A stretch of 5,471 bases of DNA from Thermoanaerobaculales bacterium (GTDB lineage Bacteria; Acidobacteriota; Thermoanaerobaculia; Thermoanaerobaculales; Sulfomarinibacteraceae): positions 1-5,471 of the forward strand of contig JALOKS010000207.1 of NCBI GenBank assembly GCA_025456385.1, given 5' to 3'. Below, one piece after another: positions 1 to 5,210 of the stretch (the first letter of the stretch is position 1; each line of letters opens with the position of its first letter). The notes beneath the pieces are model-generated. The model was not told where the DNA came from. It worked only from the letters and a program-made list of their open reading frames with translations, and made no database searches. Position numbers and translations under genes: made by a program.

Positions 1-516
1 GGGCGCTACGACCGCGCGGCCGAGCTCTACCGGCGGGCGCTCGAGCTCGACGACGGCGACTACCTGGTGTGGAACAGCCTCGGCGAGGCCCTCCGCTTCG
101 CGGGGAACGACACCGGCGGAGCGCGCGAGGCCTACCGGAGGGCCGCAGAGCTCGCCCAGGCCCGCCTCGAAGAAGATCCCGGCGACCAGGCGCTCCTCAT
201 CGACCTGGCCTCGTACCAGGCCCGTCTCGGCCAGGAGGCCGCGGCTCGCGCCCTGCTGGCGCGGGCCCTCGACCGCCCGCTCGAGGACCCCAACCTCATG
301 TTCGCGGCGGCGGCGGTCCTCGAGGACCTCGGAGACCGCGAGCGGGCCCTGGGCTGGATCCGCAGCTGTCTGGAGGCCGGGTACCCGGCCTTCGTGATCG
401 AGGGCTACGCGGGGCTGCGGGCGCTCACGGCGGCCCCCGAGTACGGCGAGCTGAAGGCGGCCGTCGCCGCGACGGCGCCACAGACCGGAGCGATCCAGGA
501 AGGAGGCGCACCATGA
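1..516 (+). CDS. TPR-repeat protein, C-terminal part (5' end outside window)
   Basis: The frame is open from the first base and ends at TGA 514-516, giving 171 visible residues with no stop upstream, so the gene is cut by the window edge. The visible part is helical and tetratricopeptide-like. The first residues, G-R-Y-D-R-A-A-E-L-Y-R-R-A-L-E-L, match a TPR helix B ending. Further A/B helix pairs follow, with consensus G, A and R/A-L positions (for example G-D-R-E-R-A-L-G-W-I at about 111-120). The tail, with an E-A-G-Y-P motif followed by a Leu-Arg-rich end, resembles the C terminus of bacterial TPR proteins often attached to a protein kinase, cyclase or DNA-binding domain; that resemblance is from memory, and no such domain is visible here. 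TPRs act as protein-protein interaction scaffolds. The stop overlaps the next start (ATGA), suggesting co-transcription and coupled translation. A GTG at 67 is an internal valine, not the start. Confidence 0.85.
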   Translation, partial: GRYDRAAELYRRALELDDGDYLVWNSLGEALRFAGNDTGGAREAYRRAAELAQARLEEDPGDQALLIDLASYQARLGQEAAARALLARALDRPLEDPNLMFAAAAVLEDLGDRERALGWIRSCLEAGYPAFVIEGYAGLRALTAAPEYGELKAAVAATAPQTGAIQEGGAP

Positions 517-932
517 GTGCCGCAGCAGCCAGAATCCACAGGCGCGAGGTCAGGGTCGACCCGAGGACGCGGGACACGCGGATCAGGAGGGTGGAGGCGC
601 AGCGAGGCGACACGATCAGTTTCGCTGCGGTCGACGGGCCGATCACTGTCATCATGCCCGACCGCAGGCTCGTCCTGCTCAACCCCGAGGCCGTGAAGAA
701 CCTGATCATCGCGGATCTCTGGTTCGCTTTCGACCTTCCGGCGGGGAATACGGCCGAGATCCAGGTTCCGGAGCTCTACCCGTCGTTCATCCCCGATCCG
801 CTGCAGGAGCCCGCCATCACGGGCACCCGGGAGATCTACTACACCGTGCTCTGCGGCGAGACGGTCGATGGGGCCTACCCGGCCACCGGCACCTCGCCGC
901 CGCGCATCATCATCCCGCCGGTGCAGAGCTGA
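513..932 (+). CDS. Hypothetical beta-rich protein, 139 aa, coupled to TPR gene
   Basis: The ATG at 513 overlaps the upstream TGA as ATGA and is preceded by a perfect AGGAGG at 501-506 with 6-base spacing, which fixes the start. I do not recognise the family with confidence. No signal peptide or membrane helix is visible. The N-terminal ~30 residues are basic (many Arg). The rest alternates short hydrophobic strands with turns, such as G-D-T-I-S-F (32-37), G-P-I-T-V-I-M-P (42-49), I-Y-Y-T-V-L-C (108-114) and R-I-I-I-P-P near the end, which suggests a beta-sandwich. The pattern loosely recalls cupredoxin-like domains, but the only His is residue 9 and the only Cys is 114, so a classical His/Cys/His/Met copper site is absent. 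Translational coupling to the TPR gene suggests the two work together or need fixed stoichiometry. The gene is real by RBS, overlap and GC3-type codon use; the function is unknown. Confidence 0.8.
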   Translation: MSAAAARIHRREVRVDPRTRDTRIRRVEAQRGDTISFAAVDGPITVIMPDRRLVLLNPEAVKNLIIADLWFAFDLPAGNTAEIQVPELYPSFIPDPLQEPAITGTREIYYTVLCGETVDGAYPATGTSPPRIIIPPVQS

Positions 933-946
933 GCTCCGCGCGGGGG

Positions 947-980
947 AGGCCGGGCGGTCGGCCTGGTTCGGGCCCGGTCT
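947..980 (+). terminator. Possible GC-rich hairpin terminator after the 139-aa gene
   Basis: Bases 947-955 (AGGCCGGGC) can pair with 972-980 (GCCCGGTCT) over nine positions with one G-U pair, leaving a 16-base loop, 14 bases after the stop codon. No T-run follows, so intrinsic termination is unproven, and GC-rich DNA forms such stems by chance. Confidence 0.3.
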
Positions 981-1041
981 GCCTGCCGCGTATCCTTGCG
1001 GCGAGCGCGGCCCGGTCGCGATCGCCGGCCGGCGGAGCCCT

Positions 1042-1047
1042 TACAAT
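1042..1047 (+). promoter_or_regulatory. Candidate -10 hexamer (TACAAT) for elbB
   Basis: TACAAT differs from the sigma70 consensus TATAAT at one base and is a rare AT-rich word in this sequence. It lies 23 bases upstream of the elbB ATG, so transcription would start near 1053-1055, just before the ribosome binding site at 1058-1064. I see no good -35 hexamer at the usual spacing (around 1019-1024), so recognition may rely on other contacts or an activator. Confidence 0.4.
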
Positions 1048-1057
1048 GGCCCCCGGG

Positions 1058-1064
1058 AAGGAGG
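1058..1064 (+). promoter_or_regulatory. Ribosome binding site that fixes the elbB start
   Basis: AAGGAGG lies 6 bases before the ATG at 1071. It selects this ATG over the upstream in-frame TTG at 996, which has no comparable site and would add 25 residues not found in the family. Confidence 0.8.
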
Positions 1065-1070
1065 CTCAGC

Positions 1071-1757
1071 ATGGCTCCAAAGGTAGGCGTCATCCTCTCC
1101 GGCTGCGGCGTCTTCGACGGCGCCGAGATCCACGAGTCGGTCATCACCCTGCTCGCCATCGACCGCCTCGGTGCCGAGGCCGTGGTCTGTGCGCCGGACC
1201 GGCCGCAGATGCACGTCGTCAACCACCTCACCGGCAAGGTCGCGGCGGGCGAGAGCCGCAACGTGCTGGTCGAGTCGGCGCGGATCGCGCGCGGCGCGAT
1301 CCGCGACGTGGCGCAGGTCAGCGCGGACGAGCTCGACGCCCTCATTCTCCCCGGCGGCTTCGGCGCGGCCAAGAACCTCTGCGATTTCGCGGTCAAGGGC
1401 GCCGAGTGCGAGGTCGATCCCGGCGTGGCGGCGCTGGTGCGGGCCGTCCACGGGCAGGGCAAGCCGGTGGCGGCGGTGTGCATCGCGCCGGCTCTGCTCG
1501 CCCGGGTCCTCGGGCCCGAGCGCCCCGAGCTCACCATCGGCAGCGACCCGGGCACCGCCGCCGCCCTGCAGGCGATGGGCGCGAGCCACGTCGAGTGCCC
1601 GGTGCGCGAGCTGGTGGTCGACCGCGAGCGCAAGCTCGTCAGCACCCCGGCCTACATGCTGGCCGAGCGCATCTCCGAGGCCGCCGCGGGCATCGAGAAG
1701 GCGGTCGCCGCCCTGCTCGAGATGGCGCAGGCACCGCCCGAACGTTCAACCTTTTGA
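1071..1757 (+). CDS. elbB: ElbB, DJ-1/PfpI superfamily glyoxalase-like protein
   Basis: This 228-residue protein aligns from end to end with E. coli ElbB (about 217 residues, also called enhancing lycopene biosynthesis protein 2). The shared blocks are V-I-L-S-G-C-G-V-F-D-G-A-E-I-H-E at 7-22, N-H-L-T-G at 51-55, L-I-L-P-G-G-F-G-A-A-K-N-L at 91-103, the nucleophile-elbow block A-V-C-I-A-P-A at 135-141, and T-P-A-Y-M-L-A at 192-198. Cys137 is the expected nucleophilic cysteine and Glu19 the conserved acidic partner of the DJ-1 fold. E. coli ElbB has been linked to raised lycopene yield and has reported glyoxalase activity; its physiological role is unsettled. The protein should be cytosolic, with no signal peptide. 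The last ~8 residues (P-P-E-R-S-T-F) extend past the E. coli protein and are encoded by an AT-rich inverted repeat. The next gene is convergent, so elbB is probably monocistronic. Confidence 0.95.
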   Translation: MAPKVGVILSGCGVFDGAEIHESVITLLAIDRLGAEAVVCAPDRPQMHVVNHLTGKVAAGESRNVLVESARIARGAIRDVAQVSADELDALILPGGFGAAKNLCDFAVKGAECEVDPGVAALVRAVHGQGKPVAAVCIAPALLARVLGPERPELTIGSDPGTAAALQAMGASHVECPVRELVVDRERKLVSTPAYMLAERISEAAAGIEKAVAALLEMAQAPPERSTF

Positions 1758-1771
1758 TCGTTTCAACGTTC
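1740..1771. terminator. Imperfect inverted repeat between convergent genes, possible bidirectional terminator
   Basis: GAACGTTCAACC (1740-1751) and GTTTCAACGTTC (1760-1771) pair at 10 of 12 positions, with an 8-base loop, TTTTGATC. The elbB stop codon lies at the loop edge and the stop of the opposite reductase gene begins 8 bases beyond the right arm. The position suits termination on both strands. The stem is only moderately GC-rich and has no following T-tract, so other roles are possible. Confidence 0.4.
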
Positions 1772-1776
1772 CAACG
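1740..1776. repeat. AT-rich cluster of degenerate CGTTYCAAC units
   Basis: Within 37 bases the motif GTT-(T/C)-CAAC occurs as GTTCAAC (1744-1750), GTTTCAAC (1760-1767) and GTTCCAAC (1768-1775), and AACGTT occurs twice (1741-1746, 1765-1770). The composition is far more AT-rich than the surrounding genes. It looks like a degraded short tandem repeat. No other copy of the cluster was noticed in this window. Confidence 0.5.
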
Positions 1777-1778
1777 GT

Positions 1779-2597
1779 CTACCAGTAGCGCTCGACGAAG
1801 ACCTGGCCCGGCTCCCTGCGGCTGTGCTCGCGGAAGCCCTGCGCGGCCAGCAGGCCGACCATGTCGTCGATCATCGCCGGGTTGCCGCAGAGGAAGACCG
1901 CGGTCGTGGCGGGCGTCGGGGCGAAGCCCCAGGCCCGTGCCACCGCGCCCTCCCGCCACAGGTCCTGGACGTAGCCGGCCGGGCCGCCCCAGGGCAGGGG
2001 TTCCTCGGCCGGGCGGCTGATGACCGGCAGGTAGGCGAAGCCCGGGCAGCGCCGCTCCAGGGTCCTCAGCTCCGACTGGTAGCCGAGGTCCCAGGAGTGG
2101 CGGGCGCCGAGCACGACCGCGATCCGGCGGCCGCCGGCGGCGGGCAGCATGGTGCGCAGCATGCTCATGTACGGGGCGAGACCGGTTCCCGTCGCGACCA
2201 GCACCAGGTGTGAGTCGGCCGGCACTGCGTCGAGGGTGAAGAAGCCGGTGATCCTGGGGCCGAGCCAGAGGCGGTCGCCGGCGCCGAGCGCGAACAGGCG
2301 CGGCGTCAGCGAGCCGGAGCGGACCAGGGTGATGTAGAGCTCGAGGTACTCGCGCGCCTTCGAGGAGGAGGCGATCGAGTAGGAGCGGCGGATCATGGCT
2401 CCCGGCTTCGGCGGGATGTCCTCGTCCGGGTCGGCCTCGAGGCTTCGCGGCGCCTCGGGCGGCAGGCCGAGCACCGCGAACTGACCGGGCTTGAAGTCCG
2501 GCAGCTCCCAGCCCTCCGGCACCACCCGCAGGATGATCAGTCCCGGGGCGACCTCGACCCGCTGGAGGACCACCGCGTTGAGCTCGGTCTTCGCCAT
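1779..2597 (-). CDS. fpr: Ferredoxin/flavodoxin-NADP+ reductase (Fpr type)
   Basis: This 272-residue FAD enzyme should move electrons between NADP(H) and ferredoxin or flavodoxin in the cytosol. The N-terminal FAD-binding barrel contains P-G-Q-F (37-40) and the flavin signature R-R-S-Y-S-I-A-S (70-77). The NADP-binding half has V-A-T-G-T-G-L-A-P-Y (134-143) and L-C-G-N-P-A-M-I (236-243). The protein ends in E-R-Y-W, like the E-H-Y-W end of E. coli Fpr, whose aromatic tail packs on the flavin; this marks the bacterial rather than plastid type. An acidic, proline-rich insertion at about 48-67 lengthens the loop before the FAD motif compared with E. coli Fpr (248 residues). The ATG at 2597 was chosen because homology starts there and GGAG lies 3 and 10 bases upstream; longer readings run antisense into the glycosyltransferase gene. 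No ferredoxin gene is in view. The gene is divergent from that glycosyltransferase gene and convergent with elbB. Confidence 0.93.
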   Translation of the reverse strand: MAKTELNAVVLQRVEVAPGLIILRVVPEGWELPDFKPGQFAVLGLPPEAPRSLEADPDEDIPPKPGAMIRRSYSIASSSKAREYLELYITLVRSGSLTPRLFALGAGDRLWLGPRITGFFTLDAVPADSHLVLVATGTGLAPYMSMLRTMLPAAGGRRIAVVLGARHSWDLGYQSELRTLERRCPGFAYLPVISRPAEEPLPWGGPAGYVQDLWREGAVARAWGFAPTPATTAVFLCGNPAMIDDMVGLLAAQGFREHSRREPGQVFVERYW

Positions 2598-2635
2598 CGT
2601 CTCCGCACTCCGACGGCGGGTAGGCCGCCGCCGGC

Positions 2636-2645
2636 AGTGTACACT
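2636..2645. promoter_or_regulatory. Perfect 10-base palindrome AGTGTACACT, candidate bidirectional -10
   Basis: The palindrome sits in the 81-base gap between divergent genes. It contains TACACT on the plus strand (2640-2645) and TACACT on the minus strand (2641 to 2636), each two mismatches from TATAAT. On the minus strand it would start transcription near 2629, giving a leader of about 32 bases for the reductase gene. On the plus strand it would give a leader of about 27 bases for the glycosyltransferase gene. No -35 consensus is apparent on either side. It could instead be a dimeric repressor operator. Confidence 0.4.
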
Positions 2646-2665
2646 CGCCGCCCCCGCCCTGCCGA

Positions 2666-2671
2666 TATACT
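2666..2671 (+). promoter_or_regulatory. Candidate -10 hexamer (TATACT), possibly giving a leaderless mRNA
   Basis: TATACT matches five of six consensus bases and ends 7 bases before the ATG at 2679. A usual start site 6-8 bases downstream falls at or next to the A of the ATG. There is no properly spaced Shine-Dalgarno sequence (GAAGG at 2673-2677 leaves a single base before the ATG), which agrees with leaderless translation. No clear -35 is present at 2643-2648. Confidence 0.45.
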
Positions 2672-2678
2672 CGAAGGC

Positions 2679-4781
2679 ATGGCGACCCAGCCCGCCGACC
2701 CGCCCGAGACCGCAGCGGTGACGAACCCCGGGAGCGCCGCGCAGCCCTCGAGCCGGCGCCTCGGCCGCGTCGACTGGCTCCTGCTCGCAGCGGTGCTCGC
2801 GGTCGCCGCAGCCACCCGGCTCGTCGCCGTCGCCGACTTCCCGATCTACTTCTTCTGCGACGAGGCCCACCAGGCAAACCTCGCCCGCGACCTGGTCGCC
2901 AACGGCTTCCGCGACGAGGACGGCAACCTCCTCCCCGCCTACTTCCGCAATGTCCGCGTCTTCAACCTCGGCCTCTCGGTCTACGTCCACGCCCTGCCGG
3001 TCACCCTGTTCGGCAAGACCGTGACCGTGGTGCGCGCCACCTCGGTCGCGGTCGGCCTCCTCGGCACCGCCGCCCTGATGCTCGCCCTCAAGTGGTTCTT
3101 CGGGCTCCGCCTGTGGTGGGCCGGCGGGCTGGTGATGGCCGTCCTACCGGCATGGTTCCTCCACTCGCGCACCGCCTTCGAGACCGTGATGATGGTCAGC
3201 TTCTACGCCGTCTTCGTCCTCGCCTACCTGCTCTACCGGGAGGCGTCCCCACGGTGGCTCCCGGCTGCCGTGGCGGCCGGCGCCGCCACCTTCTTCAGCT
3301 ACTCCAACGGCCAGGGGGTGATGTTCGTCAGCTGCCTGCTCCTGCTGGTCGTCGACCGGCGCTACCACTGGCAGGTCCTGAGGCGCCACCGGGGCGCGGC
3401 GGCGGCAGCCGCCATCGTGCTGATCCTGGTCGCCGGCCCCTACCTCCGCTTCCGCTACCAGCTGCACCCCGAGATGATGGAGCTCCACTTCGACGACCTG
3501 CACTCCTACTGGACGGAGGAGCTGCCGACCTCGGCCAAGCTCGAGCGCTTCGCCGCCACCTACCTGCGCGGCCTCAGTCCGGGCTACTGGTTCACCGAGG
3601 ACCTCCGCGAGCTCGAGCGCCACCGCATGCTCGGCTACCCGCACCTTCCCGTCTGGCTCGCACCGCCGATCCTCCTCGGACTCGCGATCTCGCTTCTCCG
3701 CGCACCGCGCTCGCCGGCCCACCGCCTGCTGCTCATCGGCGCCCTCGCCGCCCCGTTCTCCGCCTCGTTCGTGGATCTCCGCATCACGCGGGTGCTCGCG
3801 ATGGTGGTGCCCGCGACCCTTGCCGCGACCGTCGGCCTCGAGCTGCTGCGGTCGTGGGCGGCCCGTGTCCTGCCCGCGCGCTGGCTCGACGTCGCCCTCG
3901 GCCTCGGCCTGACGGCGGCGGCCGGCGCGATGACCCGCGATGCCCTCGTCAACGGGCCGCGATGGTTCACGGATTACGGCATGCAGGGCATGCAGTGGGG
4001 GGCGAGGGAGCTCTTCGCCGAGCTGCGGGAGCGGCTGGCGGCAAACCCGCGCGAGCGCCTCGTCATCTCCCACCTGTGGGCGAACAACTCGAACGCTTTC
4101 GGCGACTTCTTCCTGAGCCGCGAGGAGCGGGAACGGATCACCTGGGGCACCATCGACGACGTGCTCCGCGAGCGCCGGGGCGAGGTCGACTCGGCGGTGA
4201 CCTTCGCGCTCACCCCCGCAGAGCTCGAGCGTGCGCAGGCGAGCCCGAAGCTGCGGGTCGACCCCGCCTGGACGGAGATTCCGGACCCCGCCGGGAGGCC
4301 CGGCTTCTACCTGGTGCGCCTCTCCTACACTCCCGACGCCGACACGATCTTCGAGGCCGAGCGCGAGGAGCGGCAGCGGCTCGTCGAGGCGACCGTGATG
4401 ATCGGCGGCAGCCCGGTCCGGGTCCGCCACCCCAGGCTCGACATGGGCGGGATCGAGGCGGCCTTCGACGGCGACCTCAAGACGCTCGCGCGCACCCTCG
4501 ACGCCAACCCGACCCGGCTCGAGCTCGAGTTCCCGACGCCGCGCCCCATCGCCGAGCTGCGCCTTCACCTCTGGACCGACGAGTACCACGTCGAGCTCAC
4601 GATCGTGCGGAGCGACGGATCGCTGCACAGCGAGGCGGTGCAGGACGACCGCCGCCTCGACGACGCTCCGCTGACCGTGCGGCCCGGCGAGCCGATTCCG
4701 GACGCGCGCCGCCTGCAGCTGACGATCGTCAAGCCGGGCGACGCCCACATGCACCTGCGGGAGATCGAGGTCCTGCCCTGA
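2679..4781 (+). CDS. GT-C (GT39/PMT-like) membrane glycosyltransferase with C-terminal discoidin-like domain
   Basis: This 700-residue polytopic protein starts with a ~30-residue cytosolic tail. It then has about 12 hydrophobic segments, at roughly 33-53, 96-111, 117-138, 144-161, 171-187, 193-208, 211-226, 239-255, 324-341, 347-364, 371-391 and 402-419. After the first helix comes an acidic C-D-E-A-H motif (60-64), placed like the catalytic first-loop acid of GT-C enzymes that use polyprenyl-phosphate sugars, and R-T-A-F-E (164-168) recalls GT39/ArnT-like proteins. From about 430 the chain is soluble and probably extracytoplasmic. A first part at 430-550 is unassigned. At about 590-700 is a beta-rich region with A-F-D-G-D, L-E-L-E-F, I-A-E-L-R-L and a closing L-R-E-I-E-V, as in discoidin/F5-8C carbohydrate-binding folds. 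Donor and acceptor are unknown; cell-envelope glycan or protein glycosylation is inferred. The ATG at 2679 is preferred over an in-frame GTG at 2637, which would place both candidate -10 elements inside the coding region. Confidence 0.85.
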   Translation: MATQPADPPETAAVTNPGSAAQPSSRRLGRVDWLLLAAVLAVAAATRLVAVADFPIYFFCDEAHQANLARDLVANGFRDEDGNLLPAYFRNVRVFNLGLSVYVHALPVTLFGKTVTVVRATSVAVGLLGTAALMLALKWFFGLRLWWAGGLVMAVLPAWFLHSRTAFETVMMVSFYAVFVLAYLLYREASPRWLPAAVAAGAATFFSYSNGQGVMFVSCLLLLVVDRRYHWQVLRRHRGAAAAAAIVLILVAGPYLRFRYQLHPEMMELHFDDLHSYWTEELPTSAKLERFAATYLRGLSPGYWFTEDLRELERHRMLGYPHLPVWLAPPILLGLAISLLRAPRSPAHRLLLIGALAAPFSASFVDLRITRVLAMVVPATLAATVGLELLRSWAARVLPARWLDVALGLGLTAAAGAMTRDALVNGPRWFTDYGMQGMQWGARELFAELRERLAANPRERLVISHLWANNSNAFGDFFLSREERERITWGTIDDVLRERRGEVDSAVTFALTPAELERAQASPKLRVDPAWTEIPDPAGRPGFYLVRLSYTPDADTIFEAEREERQRLVEATVMIGGSPVRVRHPRLDMGGIEAAFDGDLKTLARTLDANPTRLELEFPTPRPIAELRLHLWTDEYHVELTIVRSDGSLHSEAVQDDRRLDDAPLTVRPGEPIPDARRLQLTIVKPGDAHMHLREIEVLP

Positions 4782-4786
4782 GCAGC

Positions 4787-4812
4787 GGCCGGTCGCCGGC
4801 TGTCCGCCGGCC
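4787..4812. terminator. GC-rich hairpin in convergent gap, possible bidirectional terminator
   Basis: GGCCGG (4787-4792) can pair with CCGGCC (4807-4812). Alternatively the two GCCGGC copies at 4795-4800 and 4806-4811 pair around a TGTCC loop. The hairpin fills most of the 33 bases between the stop codons of convergent genes. No T-run is present on either strand, so this is a positional call only. Confidence 0.35.
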
Positions 4813-4814
4813 CG

Positions 4815-5210
4815 TCAGCGGCTGAAGCGCCGGTCCGACTCGGTGGTCCGCTTTCGCGCCTCCTCGAGCCAGCCCAGCCGCAGCTCGTCGCGGCGGTCGA
4901 AGTCATCGACGTAGGGCTTGATGTCGAGGAGCGGCGTCCCGTCGACGATGTCGAGGTCCTCGATCGTGAGGACCGCACCTTCGATGCCGACCAGCCGCAC
5001 CACGGACAGGCCGATCGGGTTCGGCCGCCGCGGCGAACGGGTGGCGAAGAGGCCGCGCGGCACGGTGTCGAGGAAGGGCACCACGCGCGCCTGCCAGCCC
5101 AGCGAGCGGTGGAGGTGGTAGAGCAGGATCAGGTGGGAGAAGCCGTCGAGCGCGGGCTCCGGAAAAGGGGTGTGGATGACGCCGATCGCGCGGTACTCGA
5201 TCGTGCTCAT
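4815..5210 (-). CDS. trmO: TsaA/TrmO-family tRNA methyltransferase, unusually short
   Basis: This 131-residue protein belongs to the TsaA (UPF0066, YaeB) family. The E. coli member TrmO methylates N6 of t6A37 in some tRNAs using S-adenosylmethionine, tuning ACY decoding. The family blocks seen are I-G-V-I-H-T-P-F (9-16), D-G-F-S-H-L (22-27), F-A-T-R-S-P-R-R-P-N-P-I-G-L-S (55-69) and D-G-T-P-L-L-D-I-K-P-Y (90-100). Only five residues separate T-P-F from D-G-F-S-H, whereas E. coli TrmO has about 35 there, including an R-Q-P stretch and a beta strand. There is no frameshift and both flanks are intact. The E. coli C-terminal extension is also absent, as in other single-domain members. The ATG is in an ATGA overlap with the upstream idi stop and has no strong ribosome binding site, so translation is probably coupled to idi. 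The family assignment is firm; t6A methylation activity is uncertain because of the missing stretch. Confidence 0.88.
   Translation of the reverse strand: MSTIEYRAIGVIHTPFPEPALDGFSHLILLYHLHRSLGWQARVVPFLDTVPRGLFATRSPRRPNPIGLSVVRLVGIEGAVLTIEDLDIVDGTPLLDIKPYVDDFDRRDELRLGWLEEARKRTTESDRRFSR

Noticed and set aside
425..709. Minus-strand open frame of 94 codons across the TPR/139-residue gene junction
   Set aside because: It has no motif and is fully covered by two plus-strand genes with good start and stop signals.
513..932. Copper protein (cupredoxin) assignment for the 139-residue protein
   Set aside because: The strand pattern is suggestive, but there is one His near the N terminus and one Cys, so the copper ligand set is missing.
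996..1070. Upstream TTG start adding 25 residues to ElbB
   Set aside because: It has no ribosome binding site and the added residues are Arg/Pro-rich without homology. AAGGAGG points to the ATG at 1071.
1046..2020. Plus-strand open frame of 324 codons running across elbB and into the reductase gene
   Set aside because: It is low-complexity Arg/Gly/Pro translation overlapping two confidently identified genes in other frames, so a shadow.
2598..2990. N-terminal extension of the reductase up to position 2990
   Set aside because: The extra 131 residues are low-complexity, antisense to the start of the glycosyltransferase gene, and precede the point where Fpr homology begins.
3144..4754. Long antisense open frame (536 codons) opposite the glycosyltransferase gene
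   Set aside because: The translation is compositionally biased (Arg, Val, Glu, Gly rich), shows no recognisable motif and lies opposite a clear membrane protein. Long antisense frames are expected in GC-rich coding DNA.
3092..4825. Long plus-strand alternative frame (577 codons) inside the glycosyltransferase gene
   Set aside because: It is an Arg/Pro/Gly-rich shadow of the real frame with no family motifs.
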